NCBI RefSeq assembly: GCF_014650555.1
Contig: NZ_BMVE01000006.1
Location: 248,001 to 312,000, forward strand
Reading direction: 5' to 3'
DNA length: 64,000 nucleotides
Source of the DNA: Streptomyces goshikiensis
GTDB taxonomy: Bacteria; Actinomycetota; Actinomycetes; Streptomycetales; Streptomycetaceae
A program made the translations under genes and the position numbers. Below, piece by piece: positions 43,964-53,184 of this stretch (position 1 is the stretch's first letter; each line of letters begins with the position of its first letter). Below the pieces are notes generated by a model, which searched no databases, had not been told where the DNA came from, and saw only the letters and a list, made by a program, of their open reading frames with translations.

Positions 43964-44992
43964 TCAGCCGCGCAGCTCCTCGGCGACGAGCTCGGCGATC
44001 TGGACCGCGTTCAGGGCGGCGCCCTTGCGCAGGTTGTCGTTCGACACGAACAGCGCGAGGCCGTTCTCCACCGTCTCGTCCACGCGGATGCGGCCCACGT
44101 ACGAGGCGTCCTGACCGGCGGCCTGGAGCGGGGTCGGGATCTCCGAGAGCTCCACGCCCGGAGCCTGCGCCAGCAGCTCGTACGCGCGCGCCACGCTGAC
44201 CGGGCGCGCGAAGCGGGCGTTGACCTGGAGGGAGTGGCCGGAGAAGACCGGCACGCGCACGCAGGTGCCCGAGACCTTCAGCTCCGGGATCTCCAGGATC
44301 TTGCGGGACTCGTTGCGGAGCTTCTGCTCCTCGTCGGTCTCGAAGGAGCCGTCGTCGACCAGGTTGCCCGCGAGCGGGATCACGTTGTAGGCGATCGGGC
44401 GCTTGTAGACCTGGGGCTCGGGGAACTCCACGGCTCCGCCGTCGAAGGTCAGCCGGTCGGCGTTGTCGGCGACCGCGCCGGCCTGGCCCTTGAGCTCGGC
44501 CACACCGGCCAGGCCCGAGCCGGACACGGCCTGGTAGGTGGTGGCGATCAGCGCGGTCAGACCGGCCTCGTCGTGCAGCGGGCGCAGCACCGGCATCGCG
44601 GCCATCGTGGTGCAGTTCGGGTTCGCGATGATGCCCTTGGGGCGGTTCTTGATCGCGTGCGGGTTGACCTCGGAGACCACCAGCGGCACCTCGGGGTCGC
44701 CGCGCCAGGCCGAGGAGTTGTCGATCACGACGGCGCCCTGCGAGGCGACCTTCTCCGCGAGGGCGCGCGAGGTGGCGCCGCCCGCCGAGAACAGCACGAT
44801 GTCCAGGCCGGAGTAGTCGGCGGCGGAGGCGTCCTCGATGGTGATCTCGCGGCCTTCCCACTCCAGGGTCGAGCCCGCGGAACGGGCCGAGGCGAACAGC
44901 CGCAGCTCGTCCACCGGGAACTTCCGCTCGGCGAGGATGCCGCGCATGACTCCGCCGACCTGTCCGGTGGCTCCGACGATTCCGACCCTCAC
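43964..44992 (-). CDS. asd: Aspartate-semialdehyde dehydrogenase
   Basis: 342 residues. NADP-binding VGIVGATGQVGGVMRGIL (residues 3-20), catalytic Cys127 in NPNCTTMA, and the C-terminal VPVFSGHSLQVNARF with the catalytic His. It converts aspartyl phosphate to the semialdehyde for Lys, diaminopimelate, Met and Thr synthesis. GTG 44992 is chosen because AAAAGGAG lies 6 nt upstream. No aspartokinase gene adjoins here, so it may be a second asd copy in the genome. Confidence 0.93.
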   Translation of the reverse strand: MRVGIVGATGQVGGVMRGILAERKFPVDELRLFASARSAGSTLEWEGREITIEDASAADYSGLDIVLFSAGGATSRALAEKVASQGAVVIDNSSAWRGDPEVPLVVSEVNPHAIKNRPKGIIANPNCTTMAAMPVLRPLHDEAGLTALIATTYQAVSGSGLAGVAELKGQAGAVADNADRLTFDGGAVEFPEPQVYKRPIAYNVIPLAGNLVDDGSFETDEEQKLRNESRKILEIPELKVSGTCVRVPVFSGHSLQVNARFARPVSVARAYELLAQAPGVELSEIPTPLQAAGQDASYVGRIRVDETVENGLALFVSNDNLRKGAALNAVQIAELVAEELRG

Positions 44993-45255
44993 GGTGACTC
45001 CTTTTGGTACGTACGACGCGGGCGCGCGTGGAGCCATCATGCGTTCGACCCCACGAGGCTTGTCCAATCCATTGTCCGAGGTACGGACGGTGTCCCGGCC
45101 GTGAACCCGTGTGACGAGTCCGTGGCGGGCGTGTTGCACCTCCCCCGAACGCCCGTTTTGCCAGGTCGCGGCCGGTTACCGTCCGGTCTGTCGTGTCCGT
45201 TGCCCGGACGCGGCAGACCGAATAGCGAACGAACCACAACCTCGGGGAGAACCAC

Positions 45256-46746
45256 GTGCGCGCCATCCGCCACCGCCGCCGGTCCATACCGGCGCTCGCC
45301 GCCCTCGCGGCCGCCGCCGTCGCCGCACCCGTCCTGCTGACCGCCGCCCCGGCGGCCGCCCACGCGCACGACCAGCGGGACGGCAAGCTGGCCAGGGAGC
45401 TGGTGGAGGAGGTCACCGCCCGCGGGGCCTACCGCCACCTGGCGAGGTTCCAGCGGATCGCCGACGCCAACGGCGGCAACCGGGCCGCCGGTACGCCCGG
45501 CCACCTGGCCTCCGCCGCGTACGTCCACGACACGCTGAAGAAGGCCGGCTACGAGGTCTCGTACCAGGACTTCGACATCTACGAGGCGCACACGAAGACG
45601 GAGAAGACCACCGTCCTCGGCGCGGAGCCGCGCGAGCTGGCCACCGCCGCCTTCACCTTCACCCCGTCCACCCCGGCGGCCGGGCTGACCGCGCCGCTCG
45701 CGCTCGCCCGGGTCGACGAGACCCCCGGCTGCACCGCCGACGACTACCCGGCCGGCGCCTTCACCGGCAAGATCGCCCTGGTCAAGCGCGGGTCCTGCAC
45801 CTTCGTGGAGAAGCAGAACGCCGCCGCGGCGGCCGGGGCGGCCGGTGTGATCGTCTACAACCACAGCGGCACCACCCCGGTCCGCGGCGGCTTCTCCTCG
45901 CCGGCCGAGGGCCTGATCCCCAGCGCCGGGATCACCCTGGCGGAGGGCGAGGCGCTGGCCGCGGCCGCCGCCGGGGGCGAGGTGAGGGTCCGCCTGGACC
46001 TGGAGCAGGAACACGTCAGGAAGACCACGCGCAATGTGATCGCGCAAACGAAGGGCGGCCGCGCCGACCGGGTCGTCACGGCCGGCGCCCACCTGGACTC
46101 GGTTCCCGAGGGCCCGGGCATCAACGACAACGGCTCGGGCTCGGCCGGCCTGCTGGAGGTGGCCCTGAAGCTCGCGGACGAGGGCGCGAACAAGAAGGGC
46201 AAGGGGCCCGCCAACAAGGTGCGGTTCGCGTGGTGGTCCGCGGAGGAGCTGGGCCTGCTGGGCTCCGAGCACTACGTGGCGCAGCTGTCGGCGCGGCAGA
46301 AGAAGGACATCGCCCTCTACCTGAACTTCGACATGATCGCCTCGCCGAACCCGGTCCAGTTCGTCTACGACGGCGACGACTCCGACAAGACCGGCGAGGG
46401 CGCGGGCCCGGCCGGCTCCGCGCAGATCGAGGCCCTGATCAACGGGTTCCTCGACAAGAAGGGCAAGCCGCACGAGGGCAGCGACTTCGACGGCCGCTCC
46501 GACTACGGCCCGTTCATCGCGAACGGCATCCCGGCCGGCGGCACCTTCACCGGCGCCGAGGGCATCAAGACCGCCGAGCAGGCCAAGCGGTACGGGGGCA
46601 CGGCCGGCGCCGCGTACGACCCGAACTACCACGGCGCGGGCGACGACCTGAAGAACCTCGACCTCAAGGCCTTCGACACCAACCTGGACGTCATCGCCCA
46701 CGCGGTCGGCACCTACGCCCAGGACCTGCGGTCGCTGGGCAAGTAG
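45256..46746 (+). CDS. Secreted M28 zinc aminopeptidase with PA domain
   Basis: 496 residues. A basic N-terminus and signal peptide ending APAAAHA; then an N-terminal M28 portion, an inserted PA domain (KIALVKRGSCTFVEKQNAAAAAGAAGVIVYNH), and the catalytic part: GAHLDSVPEGPGINDNGSGSAG (His and Asp zinc ligands), SAEELGLLGSEHYV (general-base and metal Glu), NFDMIASPN and YHGAGDD. Resembles the S. griseus aminopeptidase family, exported to release free amino acids. GTG 45256 follows GGGGAGA. Confidence 0.92.
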   Translation: MRAIRHRRRSIPALAALAAAAVAAPVLLTAAPAAAHAHDQRDGKLARELVEEVTARGAYRHLARFQRIADANGGNRAAGTPGHLASAAYVHDTLKKAGYEVSYQDFDIYEAHTKTEKTTVLGAEPRELATAAFTFTPSTPAAGLTAPLALARVDETPGCTADDYPAGAFTGKIALVKRGSCTFVEKQNAAAAAGAAGVIVYNHSGTTPVRGGFSSPAEGLIPSAGITLAEGEALAAAAAGGEVRVRLDLEQEHVRKTTRNVIAQTKGGRADRVVTAGAHLDSVPEGPGINDNGSGSAGLLEVALKLADEGANKKGKGPANKVRFAWWSAEELGLLGSEHYVAQLSARQKKDIALYLNFDMIASPNPVQFVYDGDDSDKTGEGAGPAGSAQIEALINGFLDKKGKPHEGSDFDGRSDYGPFIANGIPAGGTFTGAEGIKTAEQAKRYGGTAGAAYDPNYHGAGDDLKNLDLKAFDTNLDVIAHAVGTYAQDLRSLGK

Positions 46747-46807
46747 TCCTGTAGCGCCCCGGGCCCGAGGGGAAAGGGCCGGGGGGCTTTCCGAGGGGGA
46801 AAGGCGA

Positions 46808-46840
46808 AGGGGCGGGCGCCCGATCCGGGCGCCCGCCCCT
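46808..46840. terminator. Bidirectional terminator after the M28 gene
   Basis: GGGGCGGGCGCCC and GGGCGCCCGCCCC (13 bp, extended by an A-T pair) around loop GATCC, between the converging M28 and S8 peptidase genes. Confidence 0.8.
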
Positions 46841-46866
46841 CCGTCATGCGATCAGCCGGTCACCCG

Positions 46867-49800
46867 TTACGGGAGGACCTTCTCGATCTGGACGCTGCCG
46901 GTGCCGGCGGCGGTGCCGCGGCCGTTGAGCAGCTTGACCTCGCCGAAGAACTGACGGCCCTCGGGCGCCGGGGCGGCGGCCAGGACCTTCGCCGAGACGG
47001 ACGCGGTGGCGCCGCCCGCGAGGTTCACCGCGGCGGCCTCGTCGACCTGGAGGGAGCCCAGGGCGGACGAGAAGTACACGTCGCGGTAGTTGAAGGTGGT
47101 GCTGCCGGACGGAACCGCGTAGCCCGCGACCTCGATGGTGTAGGTGCCGGCGGCCGGGTTGACCAGGCTGACGGCCTCCTCGGAGTCGCCGTCGGCGGAC
47201 GAGCCGACCTTCACGCCGTCCTTGAGGACGGTGAGGTCGAGGTCGGCACCGGTGTCGGAGACCCCGCCGATGGCCACGTCGAGGCGGGAGACGCCCGCGC
47301 CGATGGTGACGGTGCTGGTCTGGGTCTCACCGGCCGCGATGGTCGGCTTGGCGACCTTCGCGGAACCGAGCGCGCCGCCCTGGAGCTTGCCGCCGGAGAT
47401 GGCCGCGCCGTCGTTCTTGACGGTCCACTGGACCGGCGCCGCGGTGCCCTGCTTGACCTCGGGGAGGACCTTGACCGCCGGGTCGAAGGCCGCACCGAGG
47501 ACGCTGACGTCCAGCTTGAACGGGTTGTCGAGCAGCGGCGACGTACGGCGCGACTCGACCTCGATCTCCCAGACGCCCGGGGTGGGCTCGGGGTACGAGC
47601 GCAGGTCGGGGCGGCAGGTGTTGGCCGGGTTGTTGTAGTTCGGGTAGCACTGGGTCGTCGCGCTGTCCTCGACGCCCACACCGTACGGGTGGATCGAGAT
47701 GAAGCGCGTCTGGCTGCCCGCCGCCAGGCCGCCGAGGGCGACCTCAAGGGTCTTGGCGCCCTGCGGGACGGTCACGAAGTACGACTTGTGGCTGTTGCGC
47801 TGCACCGAGGAGGTGTCCGACATCGTGAACGACGGCTTCGCCAGCGGGGTGGCGGCGACGACCGTGGTCAGGATCTGCTTGTCGATGCCCTCGGTGGTCT
47901 CGTCGTCCAGCTGCAGGATGCCGCTGTGCACGCCGGCCGACGTGGCCTTGGCTTCGACCTTGATCGTGACGGGCTTGTTCAGGGGCAGCGTGACGTAGTC
48001 GTAGCCGCCGACGACCTTGAACGTGCCGTCGTTGTTGCGCCAGGTCAGGTCGTGGCGGGTGCCGTACTTGACGCCGGTGGTGCGGGTGACGACGACGTCG
48101 TAGACCTTCTTCTGGCCGACCTTGAGGCCGCCCTCACGGTCGTAGACGCCGGTGCCGAAGCCCGGGGTCTTCAGGAACTGGTCGATCGCGGTGTCGACCG
48201 GCGCCTTGACGGTGAACTCGTTGGCCTTCGCGTCGCGCTGGATGGACTCCCACGCGTCGACGATGTTGATCAGACCGGAGCCCTGGGCGTGCGCCGGGAC
48301 GTCGGCGATCTGCTTCGCGGTGCTGGTCAGCGCCACGCGCAGGCCGGCCGGCTTGAGCGCGATGTTGTGCTGCTTCGCGGCCGAGATCAGCAGGGCGCTG
48401 GCGCCCGCCGCCTGCGGGGAGGACATCGAGGTGCCCTGGAGCATGCCGTAACCGGCCGGCAGGGTGTAACCCGCCTCGGCCACGGGCGCGCCGGGCAGCC
48501 AGGTCTGGATGGTGTTGATGGCCGCACCGGGGGCGGTGATGGTGGGCGTGAAGCCACCGTCCTCACGCGGACCGCGCGAGGAGAAGGGGAACATGTTGTA
48601 CTTCTTGGTCACGCCGGAGCCGTAGTTGGCGGCCCAGGTCTCCTTGGAGACCGCGGCGCCCACCGAGATGACCTTGTCGGCGAGGCCGGGGTCACCGATG
48701 GTGTTGAGGCCCGGGCCCTCGTTGCCCGCCGAGATGACGAGCTGGACACCGTAGGTGTCGATGAGGTTCTTGTAGAGCTCGGAGCGGGCGTTGTTGCCGT
48801 CGTTCAGCGCCGGCAGGCCACCGATGGACATGTTGACGATGTCCACGCCGCGGTTGACGACGAGGTCGATCATGCCCTCGGTCAGCGCGATGTTGGTGCA
48901 GCCGCCGGACCAGGAGCAGGCGCGCGAGGAGACGATCTTGGCGCCGGGCGCCTCGCCGTTCATCTTGCCGCCGAAGAGGCTGTTGGCGGCGGTGATGCCG
49001 GCGACGTGCGTGCCGTGCTCCGACTCGATGATGCCGATGTTGACGAAGTCGGCCTTCTTGCCGACCCAGTCGCCCCCGAAGGGGTCCATCGGGACGTCCT
49101 TGCGGATCTGGATCACGAACGGGATGCGCTCGGCGACGTCGGTCGCCGGGTTGTCCGTGCCGAAGTAGCCGACCTGGTAGCCGTCCTTGTACGGCTTCAT
49201 CGGCTCGTTGTTGGTGAAGTCGCCGTCCTGGTCGGTGTCGACGCGGACGGTGCCGGCGGCGGCGTCGTAGAGCATGCCGAACCGGTCGGTGGTGTCGCCG
49301 TCCCGGTTGACGTCGCCCTTCATGTCACCGGTGGCGGTGATCGACTCGCTGAAGCGGCTCCACTGGAAGGTGCCCTCGGGGGCCTTCCAGCTCTGGCCGC
49401 CGGCGGTGAAGGCACCGCCGGTGGAGGTGACCGGGGTGATCTGCGGGCGCCAGGTCGCGTCGTTGTCCGCGATCGGGTCGGTCGCCGTGACCCAGTCGAC
49501 GATCTTGCGCTCGCCGGTGGTGGTCTTCTGGAGCGCCGGGTGGCTGATGTCGACGCCCGAGTCCAGGATGCCGATGGTCACGCCGCGGCCGTCGGCCTGC
49601 GGGTTGTCCTTGACGAAGTCCACCGCGCCGGTCTCGAAGGACGGGTTGTACGGGTTCTTCGCCGGGGTGTTCTTGTCCGGGCCCGGGTAGGTCTCGGCAG
49701 CGGTCTTCTTGACCGTGCCGGTCTCGCGGTCCGAGGACGGCCGCGGGTCCGGGAGCTGGATCTCGTGCCGCAGGTCGATGCCGTGCACGGAGGACAGCTT

Positions 49801-50190
49801 GGCGGCCGCCTTCAGCGCGGTCTCGGCCTTGTCGGTCGGCAGGGTGGCGCGTACGTAACCGAGCTTGTCGTACGTCTGGCCCACCGAGGCGCCCTGGACG
49901 TCGGCGATCTGCTGGGCGACCTGCTTGGTCTCGCCGGGGGCGGTCGCGACCATCACGGTGACGGTCTTGTCACCCTTGGTCTTGGCCTCCTGCAGCAGCT
50001 CGACGTCGGCGGAACCGAGCTTCTGCTCCGCGGACTTGACCGGAGTGGGGCTCCCCGGGGCGGGGGTGGTGCCGGCGGCGAAGGCCGGCATGGCTCCGGC
50101 CGTGCAGAGCGCGGCCACGAGGCCCGCGGCTGCCGCGACACGGGCCGCACGTCTGGCCCCGGATATGGAGCTGGGGGATTCGAGGGTCAT
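46867..50190 (-). CDS. Large secreted subtilisin-family (S8) serine protease
   Basis: 1107 residues. Signal peptide ending AMPAFAAG (about residue 39), an I9-like propeptide (TVMVATAPGETKQVAQQIADVQ...), then the protease domain with the triad Asp210 (GILDSGVD), His392 (EHGTHVAG) and Ser588 (GTSMSSP), and oxyanion Asn490 (SAGNEGPG). An insertion of about 160 residues lies between Asp and His. The C-terminal half carries beta-sandwich domains. It degrades extracellular protein. ATG 50190 is preferred (AGGG 6 nt upstream); ATG 50196 lies on top of the ribosome site. Confidence 0.93.
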   Translation of the reverse strand: MTLESPSSISGARRAARVAAAAGLVAALCTAGAMPAFAAGTTPAPGSPTPVKSAEQKLGSADVELLQEAKTKGDKTVTVMVATAPGETKQVAQQIADVQGASVGQTYDKLGYVRATLPTDKAETALKAAAKLSSVHGIDLRHEIQLPDPRPSSDRETGTVKKTAAETYPGPDKNTPAKNPYNPSFETGAVDFVKDNPQADGRGVTIGILDSGVDISHPALQKTTTGERKIVDWVTATDPIADNDATWRPQITPVTSTGGAFTAGGQSWKAPEGTFQWSRFSESITATGDMKGDVNRDGDTTDRFGMLYDAAAGTVRVDTDQDGDFTNNEPMKPYKDGYQVGYFGTDNPATDVAERIPFVIQIRKDVPMDPFGGDWVGKKADFVNIGIIESEHGTHVAGITAANSLFGGKMNGEAPGAKIVSSRACSWSGGCTNIALTEGMIDLVVNRGVDIVNMSIGGLPALNDGNNARSELYKNLIDTYGVQLVISAGNEGPGLNTIGDPGLADKVISVGAAVSKETWAANYGSGVTKKYNMFPFSSRGPREDGGFTPTITAPGAAINTIQTWLPGAPVAEAGYTLPAGYGMLQGTSMSSPQAAGASALLISAAKQHNIALKPAGLRVALTSTAKQIADVPAHAQGSGLINIVDAWESIQRDAKANEFTVKAPVDTAIDQFLKTPGFGTGVYDREGGLKVGQKKVYDVVVTRTTGVKYGTRHDLTWRNNDGTFKVVGGYDYVTLPLNKPVTIKVEAKATSAGVHSGILQLDDETTEGIDKQILTTVVAATPLAKPSFTMSDTSSVQRNSHKSYFVTVPQGAKTLEVALGGLAAGSQTRFISIHPYGVGVEDSATTQCYPNYNNPANTCRPDLRSYPEPTPGVWEIEVESRRTSPLLDNPFKLDVSVLGAAFDPAVKVLPEVKQGTAAPVQWTVKNDGAAISGGKLQGGALGSAKVAKPTIAAGETQTSTVTIGAGVSRLDVAIGGVSDTGADLDLTVLKDGVKVGSSADGDSEEAVSLVNPAAGTYTIEVAGYAVPSGSTTFNYRDVYFSSALGSLQVDEAAAVNLAGGATASVSAKVLAAAPAPEGRQFFGEVKLLNGRGTAAGTGSVQIEKVLP

Positions 50191-50464
50191 CAGCATCCCT
50201 GGCTAAGTGAAAGATACGGTCCGGATTTCGGTGCCGGATGACCGGTCAGCTTTGCGCAAGTGACAGCTCTTTGGGGAGGGTTGTCATTGACCGAGACCTG
50301 ACATGGCGGGAACCCGCCAGCGCGGGGAACATGCCAGTGGCCCCGTAACGGGGCAGAGCAGCACCAAACACCGCTGCCGTTCGGTCTATTTGTCGACTTG
50401 GCGGCCATGCGTCAGGCCTCCGGCGGCGTTCCGCCGGAGGCCGGGTGTGACAACTTTCGCCGCT
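50191..50464. other. Intergenic region between S8 protease and CGNR gene
   Basis: 274 bp holding the protease promoter region (reverse strand), a perfect palindrome TGGCGGGAACCCGCCA at 50304-50319 that may be an operator or small hairpin, and the terminator at 50415-50442. I could not place a confident -35/-10 pair and see no coding frame. Confidence 0.5.
50415..50442 (-). terminator. Terminator of the CGNR gene
   Basis: GGCCTCCGGCGG and CCGCCGGAGGCC form a perfect 12-bp stem with a CGTT tetraloop, 23 bp beyond the CGNR gene stop. Confidence 0.75.
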
Positions 50465-51031
50465 TCAGCGCTCGCGCGTGCGCGCGTAATGACGGGAGGC
50501 CTTCGCGCGGTTGCCGCAGACGGCCATGGAGCACCAGCGCCGTGTGCCGTTGCGCGAGGTGTCGTGGAAGCGCAGGACGCAGGTGGGCGAGGCGCAGGTG
50601 CGGATCCGGTCGGGTGCCGATGCCAGCAGGCCGAGGTAGTCGCGGGCGGCCAGCCAGGCCGGGCCCCAGGCGGGGTCGGCGAACTCGGCGCGCTCGCCCG
50701 GGCCTTCGGCGCTCAGGGTGGCGCGGATCCGTCCGTGTTCGAGGACGGCGTCGACCAGTTCGCGGGCGCCGGCGTCGGAGGGGTCGGCCACCGCGCGGGC
50801 CAGCGACTCGCGGGCGGTCAGCAGGTGGACGAGGGTCGCGGCGTCGGCGCGGAAGCGGCCGGCCAGCCCCACGCCCTCCAGCCAGAGCGCGAGGCCCTCG
50901 ACCCGGGTCAGCCCGGCGGCGCCGGCGAACAGGTCCAGCGGCTCGCCGTCCGCGGTCCAGCGCGTGTTCAGGAGGTCCAGCGAGACCGGCTCCCCGGTCA
51001 GTGGGCGCGGATCCGCCGTCTGTGCCGCCAT
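50465..51031 (-). CDS. CGNR zinc-finger (ABATE-domain) regulator
   Basis: 188 residues. N-terminal ABATE-type domain (VSLDLLNTRWTADGEPLDLFAG) and C-terminal CGNR finger CASPTCVLRFHDTSRNGTRRWCSMAVCGNRAKASRHYAR, with four Cys as zinc ligands. Proteins of this family are presumed stress-related transcription factors. Divergent from the PNPOx-like gene; the 135 bp between them hold repeated CTAACC/GGTTAG motifs that could be its binding sites. Confidence 0.9.
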   Translation of the reverse strand: MAAQTADPRPLTGEPVSLDLLNTRWTADGEPLDLFAGAAGLTRVEGLALWLEGVGLAGRFRADAATLVHLLTARESLARAVADPSDAGARELVDAVLEHGRIRATLSAEGPGERAEFADPAWGPAWLAARDYLGLLASAPDRIRTCASPTCVLRFHDTSRNGTRRWCSMAVCGNRAKASRHYARTRER

Positions 51032-51085
51032 GTCCCCGCCCGCCTCCCGCGTCTGCCAGCTAACCCTTCAAGAGTACGTGACCGG

Positions 51086-51114
51086 TTGACTCCCGGCGCC
51101 CTAACCGTTAATTT
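51086..51114 (+). promoter_or_regulatory. Strong HrdB-type promoter of the PNPOx-like gene
   Basis: TTGACT (51086-51091) and TAATTT (51109-51114), 17-bp spacing, followed by an AT-rich start region unusual for this DNA. Leads to the ATG at 51166. Confidence 0.7.
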
Positions 51115-51130
51115 TGATTTAGAAGGTTAG
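51101..51130. promoter_or_regulatory. CTAACC/GGTTAG inverted repeat over the promoter
   Basis: CTAACC (51101-51106) in the promoter spacer and GGTTAG (51125-51130) just after the expected start point form an inverted repeat. A third CTAACC lies at 51060-51065, just upstream of the CGNR gene. Likely operator of one of the two divergent genes. Confidence 0.5.
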
Positions 51131-51165
51131 TAAATCGGGGTGGGGTGAGCGGAGGGAGCGGCGTC

Positions 51166-52071
51166 ATGGCGTACCACTGGGGCTCGCTGGCCGTACAGGA
51201 CCGGGTCGGGGTGCGGGAGCTCGCCGAACACGTCGGCCGGTCGATCGGGCCGGACGTCCGGGGCGCCGCGGCGCTCTTCCTCGCCCGGCAGCCCCACCTG
51301 GTCGTCGGCGCCGCCGACGGTACGGGGCGGCTCTGGGCCTCCCTGCTCACCGCGGCCCCCGGCTTCGTGCGGGCCACGGGGCCGGACCGGATCCGGGTCG
51401 AAGGCGGACTACCGCAGGGGGACCCGCTCGCCGGGGCGCTGGCCACGGTGGGCACCCGGGTCGGGACGATCTCCCTCGACCCCCGCACCCGGCGCCGGCT
51501 GCGGCTGAACGGGACGCTCGACGCAGTGACGCCGGGCGGGTTCGCCGTGGCTGCGGAGCGCGTCTTCGGAAACTGTCCCAAATACCTGCAGAAGCGGGAG
51601 CCGCTGGAGCTCGTCGCGGAGGGAGCCGGTGTCGTGGGGCGCGGGAACGCGCTCACCCCCGGCCAGGAGCGGGCCGTCCGCGCCGCCGACACCTTCTTCG
51701 TCACCACGACCGCCGAGGGCGCGGTGGAGGCGAGCCACCGGGGCGGGCTGCCGGGGTTCGTGGAGGTGCACGGGCCGGGCGAGCTGTCCTGGCCGGACTA
51801 TCCCGGCAACGCGATGTTCCTGACCCTGGGGAACCTGGCCGCCGACGAGCGGGCCGGGCTGCTGTTCCCCGACTGGGAGACCGGGGCGGTGCTCCAGCTC
51901 AGCGGGCGGGCCGGGACCGAGTTCGGGGCGGGCGGCGACGGGGAGCGCCGGGTGCGGTTCCATGTCGAGTCGGTGGTGGAGGGCCTGCATCCGGGGCGGC
52001 TGCTGTGGAGCACCCCGGAGTACTCGCCGGCCAGTCCGCCGCTCCCTCAACGGGGCAGTACGACGAGGTAG
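51166..52071 (+). CDS. Pyridoxamine 5'-phosphate oxidase-like flavoprotein
   Basis: 301 residues. Split-barrel FMN-binding pattern: an N-terminal helical stretch, FLARQPHLVVGAADGTGRLWASLLTAAPGFV, then RRRLRLNGTLDAV, VFGNCPKYLQKREPL and a second half FVTTTAEGAVEASHRGGLPGFVEVHGPGELSWPDYPGNAMFLTLGNL. Probably an FMN- or F420-dependent oxidoreductase; substrate unknown. GGAGGGA lies 8 nt before ATG 51166. The last 25 bp overlap the converging gene. Confidence 0.82.
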   Translation: MAYHWGSLAVQDRVGVRELAEHVGRSIGPDVRGAAALFLARQPHLVVGAADGTGRLWASLLTAAPGFVRATGPDRIRVEGGLPQGDPLAGALATVGTRVGTISLDPRTRRRLRLNGTLDAVTPGGFAVAAERVFGNCPKYLQKREPLELVAEGAGVVGRGNALTPGQERAVRAADTFFVTTTAEGAVEASHRGGLPGFVEVHGPGELSWPDYPGNAMFLTLGNLAADERAGLLFPDWETGAVLQLSGRAGTEFGAGGDGERRVRFHVESVVEGLHPGRLLWSTPEYSPASPPLPQRGSTTR

Positions 52072-53009
52072 GCGGCCGGCTCGCGGTCGACGGAGGCCGT
52101 CAGCGCGGTCCGGACCACCGCGGCCTGCTGTTCGGGCCAGTCGCGCAGCTTGCGCGGGGTGACGTGGATGACGGTCACTCCGAGCCGCTCCAGGCTCTCC
52201 CGCTTGCGGACGCACTCGGACCACTGCTCGTCCTCGCCCTGGCGCGGGGCCCGGGTGTCGATCTCGACGGCGACCGCCTGCTCGGGCCAGTACGCGTCGA
52301 CCCCGCCGAGGTGCGGGCCGCCGGGCAGCCGCAGGTCCACGTTCCAGACCGGCTCGGGAAGTTCGTACCCGCGCACGAGCTGGTAGAGCCGGTCCTCGGC
52401 GATGGCCCGGCCCTCCGCCAGGAGGGACTCGACGGCGTCGACGACGTGGGGCCGGTTCAGCAGCCGGGCCACCGTCAGCTCCCGCACCACGGCGGCCGGT
52501 TCGCAGTGCCCGCCGCGCACCGCCTCGCTGAGCAGGCGCCGTACCGTCGTCGCGTCGGAGAGCCCGGCGACGGCGTCGGCGACGGCGCGGGCCACGGGGG
52601 CGACGGGAAGGCCGGTCACCTCGACGGGCCGGGGCGGGGTGTGGGCGCGGACGACCCGGACGTCCCCGGCGGAGCGCAGGCGGCGGGTGTTCGGGACGAG
52701 CACGTCGATGTGGGGGAGCGCGAGGAGCGCGGGGGCGGAGCCGAACCGGTAGAGGGCGAGGGCCGCCAGCCCGGTGATCATGGCCTCGTCGTTGCCGCGC
52801 CGGCCGGCGTACAGCAGGGCCGCGTGCAGCCGCTCCTCGCTGGTCGCGGGGCCGGAGTGGAGCAGGAACACCCCGGGCAGGATCTGCTGCCAGGGCCGGC
52901 CGGCGGCGTCGGAGGCGGTGACTCCGTGCTCGCGGAGCTGGGCGAGGCTCAGGACGCGGGGCCGGCTGCCGGTGAGGTGGGCGAGGGGGAGGGGCGCGTT
53001 GTGGTTCAT
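52047..53009 (-). CDS. AbiEi-like / DUF559 nuclease-domain protein
   Basis: 320 residues. The N-terminus (VLSLAQLREHGVTASDAAGRPWQQILPGVFLLHSG) has the winged-helix look of AbiEi-type antitoxin proteins. The C-terminal part (GGVDAYWPEQAVAVEIDTRAPRQ, then RKRESLERLGVTVIHVTPRKL) matches the restriction-like D-ExD core of DUF559 nucleases. Such proteins are frequent orphans in actinomycetes; no toxin partner lies beside it. Its end overlaps the converging PNPOx-like gene by 25 bp. Start ATG 53009. Confidence 0.75.
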   Translation of the reverse strand: MNHNAPLPLAHLTGSRPRVLSLAQLREHGVTASDAAGRPWQQILPGVFLLHSGPATSEERLHAALLYAGRRGNDEAMITGLAALALYRFGSAPALLALPHIDVLVPNTRRLRSAGDVRVVRAHTPPRPVEVTGLPVAPVARAVADAVAGLSDATTVRRLLSEAVRGGHCEPAAVVRELTVARLLNRPHVVDAVESLLAEGRAIAEDRLYQLVRGYELPEPVWNVDLRLPGGPHLGGVDAYWPEQAVAVEIDTRAPRQGEDEQWSECVRKRESLERLGVTVIHVTPRKLRDWPEQQAAVVRTALTASVDREPAAYLVVLPR

Positions 53010-53184
53010 GTCGCGGAGTCTCCCGCTGCCCGGGGCCGCGCTAACCCCTGTTACATTTTCGTCGGCAAACCGGGACAAGCCCGCACTAAAGTACGGGCGT
53101 TCGACTGCCGACACTGCGCAGCGGTCGGGGCGGCCGCGCCGGGCGGGACGGGCGCCTGACCGGCCCCGCCCCGCCCGCCGGACA

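Noticed and set aside
46846..50241. Forward open frame of about 1130 codons opposite the S8 protease
   Set aside because: The reverse strand has the complete Asp-His-Ser triad and a signal peptide; the forward frame is repetitive Gly/Arg/Val text.
50304..50319. Palindrome TGGCGGGAACCCGCCA as a LexA box
   Set aside because: The actinobacterial LexA box is GAAC-N4-GTTC, which is not present; left as an unassigned palindrome.
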